A DNA stretch of 29,113 bases. Source: Oppiella nova. Its lineage: Eukaryota; Arthropoda; Arachnida; Sarcoptiformes; Oppiidae. This document shows positions 9,777-20,080 of the stretch, piece after piece (the stretch's first letter is position 1; each line of letters starts with the position of its first letter). A model generated the notes under the pieces. The model was not told the DNA's origin. It searched no databases and saw only the letters and a list, made by a program, of their open reading frames with translations. Made by a program: the position numbers and the translations under genes. The DNA lies in the NCBI GenBank assembly GCA_905397405.1, contig CAJPVJ010000287.1, positions 1-29,113 on the forward strand. The letters are read 5' to 3'.

Positions 9777-10521
9777 AAGAGAACTGTAAGAAAGGTAACG
9801 ATACGAGAGCTCTGGCGTAAGGCATACAAGTGTTGGCAACCGATATATAACTAAACCGTTCAGTGATGTGATGGTTGTTGTGATCGATTTGCTGGCATTG
9901 GTAGTGAACCCAAACTTATAGCACTTTCTCATCGCTCTAATACTCAATACTCTCTCTCGATCTCTAACTTTCGCTTTGGATGTTGTGTTTGAATGCCTTA
10001 ACGGAACAGTCAGTAGAGATGTGTTTAATGTTAAAAGTATGTGATTGAGAGATGTATGTGCGCTCACAGGCATTAAACCATATTTTAGCGGTTTTGGCGA
10101 AAAATACAACCAGACCTTAAATTGCTGGGAGGTATGGGATGAGAGTGTGGTATGTGTTCGCTATGGCTCTACACAACATATATCAATGTTTCTCATCAAT
10201 GAGTTCAAGCACAGGGAGGGCGAGGAAGAGATTTCATTCAGTCATTCAGTGATCAATTGATTCAATATATAAATAAAATCCTATATATTCTCCACTATTA
10301 GGTAAATAATTCTTGAGATGGAGTGGCCAACGCTTATAGGGATATATAGCTGTTGGGGATAGGGATGGCAATCATAGCAACAAAAATAAGGCCAATAGTA
10401 GTGGAAAGAGATGGCAATAAAACAAATGAGAAACTACTGACCCATTGCTTAGAAATATATATATAAGTTAGATATTAAACGGAAGCACAGAATGAAATAT
10501 ATTTTCTGTACAAAACTCAAT

Positions 10522-10524
<3 letters not shown>
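9775..10524. other. Non-repetitive stretch with a protein-like open segment
   Basis: A + strand segment is open from about 10045 to its TGA at 10258-10260 (about 71 codons). It has balanced residue usage (for example KPYFSGFGEKYNQTLNCWE) and unusually few hydrophobic AT-codon runs. It has no ATG at the open end, so it could only be an internal exon. An AG acceptor (CTCACAG, about 10070) and GT donors (GAGGTATGG, GTGGTATGTG) lie within it. I recognise no family. A 132-codon minus frame (9711-10109) overlaps and ends in GA-encoded Ser-Leu repeats, and I regard it as a shadow. The segment also contains GCACAGGGAGG at 10209. Confidence 0.3.

Positions 10525-10556
<32 letters not shown>
10525..10556 (+). 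repeat. (GA)n microsatellite
   Basis: A GA run of about 32 bp preceded by CAATGTT, the same lead-in as the tract at 12375. Confidence 0.97.
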
Positions 10557-10560
<4 letters not shown>

Positions 10561-10630
10561 AAGAGTCAACAGAATTTATAACTTATTTATAAATAATATC
10601 TTAGTTGTTTTGTCTGAAATCAAGTCATTG

Positions 10631-10677
10631 TGCGCCAAATTTGCGCCATTTTTGTCCACCAAATGTCCGCCAAAAAG
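10631..10677. promoter_or_regulatory. Cluster of E2F-like words (tentative)
   Basis: Three CGCC-containing words (GCGCCAAA, TTTGCGCC, CGCCAAAA) fall within about 45 bp of otherwise AT-rich DNA. Read on the minus strand, two give TTTGGCG, which resembles the known E2F/DP recognition sequence. No gene start is visible next to it, so function is only an inference. Confidence 0.2.
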
Positions 10678-11251
10678 ATATGTCAACAGAAGATATTGAC
10701 TGTCATTGTAATGAAGATGAATAAGAAATTCAAAGCCTTATGTCTATTATGAATGTATAGTAGAGTACAATCATTCAGTGGTTTTGATTGAGTAAATGTA
10801 TAACTGTATTGTCGATACGAATCAATGAAAATTTTTTTATATGCAAAACAAGTCTTACACAAAAATGCAATGACAGGCACTGGGGTTAGGGCTTCCGATC
10901 CCTTACTGTCTATTCCGATCAAAAAGAAGTCAAACCATAGAAGCGACGGATTAGTTGTTATGAATTGTGCCCACAATTGAATGATGAGATAATTTAAGGG
11001 CAAAAAAACTACAATAAAATAGTGAATAACTAAGTATCTCATCGGGGACATGCATAAACCACGCAACGAATAAATATAAATAAAAAAAGGCAAAACTATT
11101 TATTATTTATGATCTCATAATCTGTAAAGTACTTTCAGAAAATAAGAAAACATAATTGTATATAAATATAAATAATTGCAAAAATTAGTTACAAAAATAT
11201 GGAATCATTCACATATGACTGTATCATGTCGGGTGATTATCTTAATTCTGG
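10678..11251. other. AT-rich stretch, chance open frame on minus strand
   Basis: A 136-codon minus frame (10683-11093) is rich in Phe, Ile, Leu and Tyr, as expected from AT-rich DNA read on the T-rich strand. It has no domain or family motif that I recognise. I do not call it a gene. Confidence 0.45.
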
Positions 11252-11781
11252 AGATATTAGATAAAATTGACCAGTATAAATAACATAAACGGGTCAATGT
11301 ATGCTAAATGAGAATTTATGTGTGTATTTATGGGATAAAAAGTGGTGACACGTTAAGTGATTTGCAAACATTTGATGGTCTCTCGAAGTGGGCTCTCAAT
11401 CATACGATGAGTCCTTTAAATATGAAAAATAAGTCATTTCTCAACGCAAATGTAATTTTAATAATGAAATCATTTATCTTCCGCTAAAACTAAATGTAGT
11501 TTTATATATATATATATCAGTTGTAGTCAAACAACACCATTACTATTAAGAAGTGTGTTTGGGCTCTAAGAGGACGGGTAGGCGAGACTGGAGTATATAT
11601 AATATATACTGAAGGCACAGAATATTCTGGTGCCAAAAGGGAAGGCAAAATAGATTGAGTAATAATTTTAATAAATTGGAGGTATTTGTTGGGCTCATCG
11701 GATAAATAATACGATTTGATTAATTAGATCTTATGATCGGTGAAATGAAAAGGTAAACAAATAATGATAATCGTAAACAAA
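11252..11781 (+). repeat. Tandem duplication F, unit 1 (530 bp)
   Basis: This starts at AGATATTAGATAAAATTGAC and is followed head to tail by a second unit with an offset of 530 bp. It has no notable open frame. Near its centre is an (AT)n run (about 11502-11517) and a 19-bp hairpin word with 9-bp arms at 11592-11610. Confidence 0.96.
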
Positions 11782-12307
11782 AGATATTAGATAAAATTGA
11801 CCAGTATAAATAACATAAACGGGTCAATGTATGCTAAATGAGAATTTATGTGTGTATTTATGGGATAAAAAGTGGTGACACGTTAAGTGATTTGCAAACA
11901 TTTGATGGTCTCTCGAAGTGGGCTCTCAATCATACGATGAGTCCTTTAAATATGAAAAATAAGTCATTTCTCAACGCAAATGTAATTTTAATAATGAAAT
12001 CATTTATCTTCCGCTAAAACTAAATGTAGTTTTTTTAATATATCAGTTGTACTCAAACAACACCATTACTATTAAGAAGTGTGTTTGGGCTCTAAGATGA
12101 CGGGTAGGCGAGAGTGGAGTATATATAATATATACTGAATGCAAAGAATATTCTGGTGCCAAAAGGGAAGGCAAAATAAATTGAGTAATAATTTTAATAA
12201 ATTGGAGGTATTTGTTGGGCTCATCGGATAAATAATACGATTTGATTAATTAGATCTTATGATCGGTGAAATGAAAAGGTAAACAAATAATGATAATCGT
12301 AAACAAA
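11782..12307 (+). repeat. Tandem duplication F, unit 2 (526 bp)
   Basis: Unit 2 differs from unit 1 by about six substitutions outside the AT run, plus a 4-bp contraction and T-rich change of the AT run. The hairpin word is preserved at 12118-12136. After 12307 the sequence no longer matches, so only two units are present. Confidence 0.96.
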
Positions 12308-12374
12308 ATTCTTGTCGAATACTAAATCTTTTGCAATACATAACGATTTGTGACATATTTTCATACACAATGTT

Positions 12375-12404
12375 GAGAGAGAGATAGAGAGAGAGAGAGA
12401 GAGA
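12375..12404 (+). repeat. (GA)n microsatellite with one GATA interruption
   Basis: A GA run of about 30 bp preceded by CAATGTT, matching the lead-in of the tract at 10525. Confidence 0.96.
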
Positions 12405-13079
12405 CCTTTAAAAAGCATTACAAAATTCACTTTAAGTTTATATTGAGACGACTTTTATATTGAATTGAGAGAAATTTGTTTTATAAACAAAAATCAAATC
12501 AAAGACTATTTCATATTTCATATAAATACAGGTTTATATTGAACGCCAGTAATGGAAATAAAGCCCCAAAAGTGAATAAAAATATTCATGAATTTCTATA
12601 TTTAAATTTTTACTATTATTTTAATAGTGAATAGATTTTAAAAGTCGGTGTATTTATGCAAATATCTCGGAGGTCTAGCCCTCGAGAGGTATAACTTTCA
12701 TATTTATTGCATGGATCGGAATATTTAACCATATAAATCTATTATAAATAAATAGCTTTGTTGTATAAATATATTTTTAAAATATTTTGGCATTTATTTA
12801 AAACATTTTCAAAGGCATTCATTGCATTTATTTGTTGATTTGTTAATCAAATAATCTTTTTATTCATTTGAATCCATTTGTGTTATGAGAGGCGCAGACA
12901 ATCTATTTGTATCTCTAATTCAAAATCAATACCAAAACCAAAGCGAATATAAAAAAGACATTGAAATATAAAAATACTGAATAAGAGAAGAATGAGTCAA
13001 ATAAAAATTACTTATTTAGAGAAAACCACACAAAAAATAAATAAAAATGACAGCAAATTTGAGATTCTGTACCAATTCT

Positions 13080-13082
<3 letters not shown>

Positions 13083-13118
<36 letters not shown>
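13083..13118 (+). repeat. (GA)n microsatellite
   Basis: A GA run of about 36 bp. Confidence 0.97.
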
Positions 13119-13122
<4 letters not shown>

Positions 13123-13280
13123 ACAGAGACTATGAGATTGGATGTCAACCGGAATTAAATTCTTTTACAGCATTTTTAGCGATAGATTTTACTTCTGGTC
13201 ACAGAGAATAGGAATAGTATTAAAGTTAGTGCACAACATGTTCGCTAAACATGATATGTTTTGTCTGTAAGTCAAATAAG

Positions 13281-13306
13281 TCTCTCTCTCTCTCTCTCTC
13301 TCTCTC
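13281..13306 (+). repeat. (CT)n microsatellite
   Basis: A CT run of about 26 bp, about 160 bp from the GA tract at 13083-13118 and of opposite polarity, so the pair could form a stem. Confidence 0.97.
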
Positions 13307-14339
13307 GAGCAAAGATTGTTTGGAAGGCAATCACAAATACTCACAATCCGTGCAATACTGCTATAGGAATAGATAAAGACAACAACAAAAAATTCGTTTT
13401 GATTCGTGTGTTTCGATGTTTCAAAGTTTCAAATTTCACAAAACAAGAGCACAAGCGCTTCAAAAACCATTGGAGTGTCTATTATGATGTTTATTTTGTT
13501 CTGTTCTCTTCGACTCCCTTCCCCCTCACGCTCTCCCCTTCCCTACCTATCTGTGCTTTAGGCCAATGCATGTCATAATCATAAAAATAGTGAATATATC
13601 GCATGGAGTGAGGCATCGGTGGCACTGATAGGGTCGGGTGTTTCGGGAACCTTTGCGAACTCACGTACACTAATGAACCCGCACTGGAAATGCATAAAAA
13701 ACAATGACATCCACACATGTATTGACTTTTATATCAATTGAAAAATTAGTAATTTTCTAAATTAGTTATGACTTTATGTCACTCTATCTCTACGTTTAGA
13801 CACATTTCGAGATAAATATAAAGTCAAAAACTCTGGGCTGTCATCAGTAGGTAAGCGTCTAATGTATTGGCGGTCACATACATAGGCATCATAGAGAGGG
13901 AGAGGGTATGTTTTTGGGCATAGATAGACAAAAGCTTACACTTGAGTGCAATTCAGTTATATATATAACTTATACAACGCTTTTGCAACTAATACTGAAA
14001 TTTCTCTCACTATTTCATCGTAACGTTTATACTATTTTTAGCGATTTTCTTATTGTCGATCGATAGGTTGAAATAGTATACGATATATACGAATATAACC
14101 AGAGCTATACTGTACATAGAAATATACTGTGTATATCCACAACATGTATGCCCCTTCTGTATATATATAATATTCTGTATGCATTATTCTGTACTGTATT
14201 TATACCGCATATATCCATCGCATGCGTATTCCTGTCAACTAATTTCAGTTTACATTTTATTTAAAAGAAAATAATACCACAAAAGCTTTTCATGTATATA
14301 AAAAACTTCTGATATATACATAATTCAGTACTAATAATA
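13307..14339. other. Mixed stretch, no gene established
   Basis: The + strand frame through the CT tract (to 13578) has no ATG start and is partly Ser-Leu repeat. The overlapping minus frame (13491-13718) is also unrecognised. From about 14080 to 14220 the sequence is rich in CTGTAT and TATATCC words. AGTTATATATATAACT at 13955-13970 is a perfect palindrome. Confidence 0.4.
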
Positions 14340-14422
14340 AAAGAGTCTCACAAAGATTATCAAAGTGAAGATAAACATTAAATAAAAATTTAGATCACAT
14401 GAGATGAGAAAGGGAGAGACAA

Positions 14423-14459
<37 letters not shown>
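14340..14459 (+). repeat. Dispersed repeat E, copy 2, ending in a GA tract
   Basis: Identical to 9656-9774 through the unique part, then a 35-bp GA tract (14425-14459). It is not preceded by repeat D. Confidence 0.95.
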
Positions 14460-14461
<2 letters not shown>

Positions 14462-15135
14462 ATTTGAATTAAACAGCATTATAATAAGCATAATAAATAC
14501 ATGAGCCAAATGTTTGGACATTTGTTGGAAGCAGTAAAAAACAAAAACTCATTTTTAGTTTTCATTAATATTTGTTTATATCATTCGTGAATAACTGCCT
14601 CGTAATATAAATATTTATTATTCACATGAACTTCATTTTTATAAATATCATACATAAGTAGTATTCATATATGAAAGTAGAAAAAGTATTATATTTATGA
14701 TTCCGATGTCTCCCTCCGAGCGCTAGACTTATAATAACTCTCTCTTTATAATACAATACACAGAATATATGCACAATATTTCATTCATGATTGGTATAAA
14801 ATATATATAGTATATAACATTAATATTAGTACAATTAGCATGATGCATATGAGCCAATGATTGACTTTATTCAAAAGTGTGACATAAAATTAGTGATTCA
14901 ATATTGGGATGAGAGATGTGGCTTATATATGGTGGTACTGTTATATACTGTACAGTGCAATATGTGTGGGCACAGGGAGGCAATAGCACAGGCAATATAA
15001 AAGGCTGATGTATTCAAAGTCTATCTAATTTAACACTGATTCGCGTCACTAAACATTGAGTACAGCTATACAGCAATACATGAATGTTATGCAGTAATGA
15101 CACCATCACTCTCTCCAACAAACGTATTGCACACT

Positions 15136-15136
<1 letters not shown>
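14460..15136. other. AT-rich stretch, no gene seen
   Basis: Unique AT-rich DNA with one GCACAGGGAGG word at 14970-14980. I see no coding segment. Confidence 0.55.

Positions 15137-15171
<35 letters not shown>
15137..15171 (+). repeat. (GA)n microsatellite
   Basis: A GA run of about 35 bp. Confidence 0.97.
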
Positions 15172-15173
<2 letters not shown>

Positions 15174-15851
15174 AATATAACGGCAAATATATGGCACCAG
15201 GAGTTTGTACATCGGGATTAACATTGAATCTGCATTTATATATCATATAAAAAGCTAATTCGCAAACATTCCGACACTACTCTCAATGTAATTAAAGGTA
15301 CGACACATACAACTACAGTATTATACCACATCATACCAGGGCTCGCATACACGTCATACAAAACCGTAATATTATGATATTCTGCGGCAAATTGTAATTG
15401 AATTTTGTTTTTAGAAACTTTCGCTCAAACATTCACATCGAGTTTGTGAATGTATATCATATTTGTAAATGTCATTTGAATAATGGTCTCCGCATTTTAA
15501 CAGCCATTTACTCCCAAAGTGTAACTCAAACACACAAACAGTCAAAACTAATCAAAATGTTTAGGTTTGTGCAAAATTAATTTCTCGTTTAATGCCTCGA
15601 TTTGGAGATTAAATTTGTAAATATAATTAAAGGCAAACATTTATTCAAATTGATTTTCTCTATGTTCAGTGTTGTATTTGCCATATATTCATCATATTCT
15701 GTATCACATTTTAATCGCCAAATATTTTTGTAAAACTATTATAAATATTGTATACAAAACCCGCAACTTCTTTGTGAGTGGGATTTAAATAAAGTTTATG
15801 TTTAATGAAAGCACACATTTATTTTTAAAAATGATAACAAAATATAATTAA
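15172..15851. other. AT-rich stretch, no gene established
   Basis: A 60-codon + frame ending near 15580 has no ATG at its open end and no family motif. A TTTTGTTTTTAG acceptor-like word lies at its left edge, but no matching exon can be supported. Confidence 0.4.

Positions 15852-15888
<37 letters not shown>
15852..15888 (+). repeat. Compound (GT)n(GA)n microsatellite
   Basis: A GT run of about 16 bp followed directly by a GA run of about 20 bp. Confidence 0.97.
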
Positions 15889-15889
<1 letters not shown>

Positions 15890-16083
15890 AATTTATTTAT
15901 CTAGAAAATTAACTCAAATTATCATAATACTATATTAATATTCATTTGTAAATAGATTTCTTATTTTTTCACATATTTATTCCAGGAGAGTTTATATAAT
16001 TTATTATATATATATTTTTTAAAAGGCAAATGTTTTGACAGTGAGAGAGAAAACAAAAAAATATTTATATTTTATACATACTT

Positions 16084-16084
<1 letters not shown>

Positions 16085-16123
<39 letters not shown>

Positions 16124-16139
16124 AAGAGAGAGAGAGAGA
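16085..16139 (+). repeat. Long interrupted (GA)n microsatellite
   Basis: About 55 bp of GA with an AAAGAAAG interruption. Confidence 0.97.
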
Positions 16140-16249
16140 TCTTGCTATCACTATCAGTTAAAATAATGATAAACTTAAGTCTCTTGATATACGGTTTATT
16201 AAAGCATGTAAAGTGTATCGGAAAGCGTATTGCAAATTATATGTTAATC

Positions 16250-17110
16250 AATCGGAGGTGATGTGAGTGAGAGTTGGCTTTCAATTGGAAAAATGACAGC
16301 AATTATAGTGAGGCCACAGTAATGCCAACGACTCGCACGTAATGATGAGTTTTTGTGCACCGATTTCGTTGATGTCGTTTTTGTCTGTTATTGAGATTTT
16401 CAATGAATAGACACATCTCTGGCGAAACCCAACCACTCATGAGTTAAGGCCTTTTCCTCATTGTATGCCACACTCTCACTAAATACATGGCATATTACAA
16501 GTGAATGTGTGTTTTGCTATCAATTGCCTTTCAATACTGAATACAGCAATGGCTTTAAGAGATACAGGCATTCAGTCATTTGAATGGTATGTCTGAGCGG
16601 ACACACACCGCACCAAATCATGTCTCATGTGAGGCCAGAGCCCACGACATTAGCAGATGAATAGCACTGTTAGGTTAACATCGGTGCCCTCCACGGCCAA
16701 CCATTAGGTCTATCATATATAGCACTGCAAAGGCGCTGTACAATGAAAATGAGATTTACATAACAACTGTAATAACGTTATCGTCAGACAGTGGCAGACA
16801 ATGGCATTAATTAGCTCTTAATATACGCTCTGATTAGAGCCAGTGTTCAGTGAATTGGCTCCGATAGCGAAGCACATACAGCATAGAGAGCACCGTTAGT
16901 CTGAGCACCGTTAGTCTGGTCTCGCTCGACGCATAGCCTTATTGTATTCCTGCATTCAATTCGCTCTCTTATCACTCAAATGAATGTCTGATTCAGTACT
17001 CAGTAGTGATCAGTATTTCGCAGATCGCAGACACCACTGAATGCCTACTCGAGTAACGCATACAACGAGACTACATCTCTAAATATATTTACGCCACGCT
17101 TGCAATGCCT
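16250..17110. promoter_or_regulatory. Complex, repeat-poor island; possible regulatory DNA
   Basis: About 860 bp with higher sequence complexity, more CpG and no microsatellite, flanked by repeat-rich DNA. It contains an ATTAATTAG homeodomain-type word near 16805, a 15-bp tandem duplication (16888-16917) and three TCAGTA words in 23 bp (16993-17015). TCAGT is the known core of the arthropod initiator. There is no long open frame. The reading as promoter or enhancer is inference from composition and motifs only. Confidence 0.25.
16888..16917 (+). repeat. 15-bp tandem duplication
   Basis: GAGCACCGTTAGTCT occurs twice head to tail with no mismatch. It sits in the complex island upstream of the TCAGTA cluster. 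Confidence 0.97.
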
Positions 17111-17525
17111 TTTGAAAAATACTTTTATATTATAATTCATTTAAGTGTCTCATGAAATACGCGAAACACATATCGCATCTGAATTAAAGAGCAGAGTAGA
17201 GAGAAATATAATATAAAAATTGAATTACGAGTAAATTATTTTGCAAATTCGTGTATCAGTTGAGACAGGGATGTGTTGAATATTAGTTTGAGTGTTGAAA
17301 TGCTCACAATTGGATTTTTGTGTCGGGATATAATTGCTTTGCAATTGAAATCCACTTAATTTTCAATCTATAGTCCCGTGTGTTTAATATTCCTATTGGG
17401 AGTAAAAGTATTTTAAACATTAATCAAAAGCAAGTTTTATAAGTTTAAATATAACCAGAAATTGGCATTCAATTCAATTTCTATTAGAAAATGCGCTCAA
17501 AATGACATTTGCATTGCAATTGCTG

Positions 17526-17528
<3 letters not shown>
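17111..17528. other. AT-rich stretch, no gene seen
   Basis: Unique sequence with one GACAGGGATGT word at 17264-17274. No coding segment is visible. Confidence 0.55.

Positions 17529-17561
<33 letters not shown>
17529..17561 (+). repeat. (ATT)11 microsatellite
   Basis: Eleven uninterrupted ATT units, the only clear trinucleotide array in the window. Confidence 0.98.
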
Positions 17562-17757
17562 TATTTCGGAATAAGAATTAAGATTTTTAATGTTTTAAAT
17601 ATAATTTGCATTAAATATTAATATTTATTTCTAAAAATACAGAATAATATTATATCATATACCAGAAATTTATTCACACATGAGTTGAATGAATGTACTG
17701 AAAGCCTATTAAGCAATATATTAATGACATCAGCAATAAAAACACAACTAAATATGG

Positions 17758-17781
17758 GAGAGAGAGAGAGAGAGAGAGAGA
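17758..17781 (+). repeat. (GA)n microsatellite
   Basis: A GA run of about 24 bp. Confidence 0.97.
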
Positions 17782-19115
17782 CGATACAGATTGTGAGGTC
17801 TTGACTAAAAATTATAGTTTTCCTTAAACTAATTGTGCAAAAAATTTAAAGTATCTCATGAACAGCATATAAATTGCTAATTAGTGGCCTTTTATTATAC
17901 TAATTAGCAGTGAATATGAGAGAGAAGTTTTGTGAATAAATTTGAGAAAAAATAGTGAGACATAAAATAAAACGACATCTAATTTGACGCAAATTGGGAC
18001 TCATATACACAGTATGAACGATATGGCGGGGGAGAGAGACTAGACAATCATGATATCAATAATAATAACATGGCTTTTCGGAAACACAAAAGCATTTCTA
18101 AATGCATTCAAATAAAACTAATGATTAACTTAAACATGAGAATAAGATTTGAAATTGCATTTTAAAATTTATGACTAAATGCACTTTTTTTTGTTGCATT
18201 TGGCGTTAAATATTGCTATTGTTTGACAAAAATAACAGTTTAGAAACAAATATATTGTCGCAAATGATTTTGTTTGTGTTACAAATACATAGACATTCAT
18301 TGAGTCCATGACTATTATTATAATATATTCTCCAATTTACTACAGAATAATGTAAATTAAATTAACTCTTTTGCTGAGCAAATAATTAAATTAATTTTAA
18401 AACTCATATAATTATTCACATAATTTTGTGGTCAAATAAACGCCACACAATTCCCTATAATTTTAACGTAGTTTTGCACTGATATTCATACGACTAGGAA
18501 AGGGTACTATGTTTACGACATTCACGAGAAAACCATTAATTTCTTTTTTATGAAGACATAAATATTTTGAGACACAATATAAGAGTTATAGTCCGAGAAA
18601 ATAAAATCAAAAAAAATCACGAATGAAACAGAAATGCATAAAATATTGTTCAATGTTATAGTATCGCATTGAAAAGTAACAACAAAATAGTGTATATGAA
18701 TTCAATATACATATGGGGACTGAGTTTGATATTTATGAATAAGAAATGCTCACATTTTCGTCTCACAATTCAATGCTCTAAATGCGACGGGAATGGTAGG
18801 GAACGGGTGATGAAATTTATGTGGCGATAGAAATATAATACGCCAACAATTTGCAGATACATTATGATCACAATGTATTGTACTGTACGGCGTGTATATT
18901 CACAATAAGGCCCGACACCAGAATTTATGACTATTACTGACGAGACATTCAAATCGGTTTCGCAGAAAATGCTTTAAATGAAGAGAAAAAGAAAGGTCTG
19001 CCTCTCAGAGACAGTTATGTGTCGTATAATAACTCAAATGTTTTCAACAATTATTTCGTGTCTATCCTTTTGGTTTTGGTGTTTGAATCAGTGAAATACG
19101 AAATACTTTTATTGC
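17782..19115. other. AT-rich stretch, no gene seen
   Basis: This is 1.3 kb without a long microsatellite. The only frame of note is a 60-codon minus frame at 18770-18952 with no recognisable motif. Confidence 0.5.
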
Positions 19116-19141
19116 GAGAGAGAGAGAGAGAGAGAGAGAGA
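19116..19141 (+). repeat. (GA)n microsatellite
   Basis: A GA run of about 26 bp. Confidence 0.97.
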
Positions 19142-20080
19142 CTGTGAGATTGATTAAGAGGCGACGACAGGCAGAGATATATAGAGAAAGAGTGTTAAAA
19201 GTGAAGAAAAAGCCAGAAATCAAATGGCATTTCATTCATAAATTGACTCAATTTTAGACATGAATTCTATACGAGTTTAGCATAAAATTCAAAATACATT
19301 TATAAATATGTATTAACTGCAAAGATTTCAAAAACAAAAACAAAACAAAACGACGAAAAATATGTTGAATCCCAACTACAAAGCGAATAATTGCGAAGAA
19401 AGACATAGAGAGACGGGTAGAGGACTGGGAGACACTACTCGCTCATTGACATCAAAATTATATATTAATAACAATATTAGTTATAATAATAGTTATAATT
19501 ATCGTTGGAAATAGTTTTGAAGAGACAGCGGACCAGCGACTCATGAGATTGAAAAAGGACTGTAAGGACTGGTAAGAAAAGGTCTGTCCTTTAATGATGT
19601 TGAGGAGAAAATACAAACTAATTATGATTAATGATCACTAATTTTGACACTAATTTGAGGAAATAATATGAGCGCAAAAATATATATCCCAAACATTTTC
19701 TGCTCAACAAATACTGGTCACTAATTTCTATGCTCTCGTTTGGCAAACAAATAAAATATACAACAATAATCATAATATATAAAAAACTTTTTCATTTCAT
19801 TCTCTAAATGAACACCAAAAAAATACACAACAAATTAAGTAAATTAAATAAATACTATAATTTGGTGGCACAAAATGAATGTTTCAAAAACACCATTAAA
19901 ATATTATGAATGAATTTTCAAAATCGTTTTTCAAACGCCAAACAATAAATCTTACGATTGAAGTCTTATACAACTGCCGAGTATTAGAGAAATTCCGACA
20001 AAAAATAATTTTCATAATAAATATAAGGCTTACAAATACTATAAGAGAATATAATATATAAAATGCATTTAAAAATTATG
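19142..20080. other. Very AT-rich stretch, no gene seen
   Basis: Unique sequence dominated by A and T, with no notable open frame or matched repeat. Confidence 0.55.

Larger units (their letters stand above)
12308..13280. other. AT-rich stretch with two GA tracts, no gene seen
   Basis: The sequence between the tracts is very AT-rich (about 12430-13080), without a notable open frame. Confidence 0.55.

Noticed and set aside
9711-10109. 132-codon minus-strand frame
   Set aside because: Its C-terminus is Ser-Leu repeat encoded by the GA tract and half of it overlaps the non-coding repeat E. It is most likely a shadow.
10683-11093. 136-codon minus-strand frame
   Set aside because: It is hydrophobic and rich in Phe, Ile, Leu and Tyr, as expected from AT-rich DNA on the T-rich strand. 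I see no motif, no start context and no neighbours supporting a gene.
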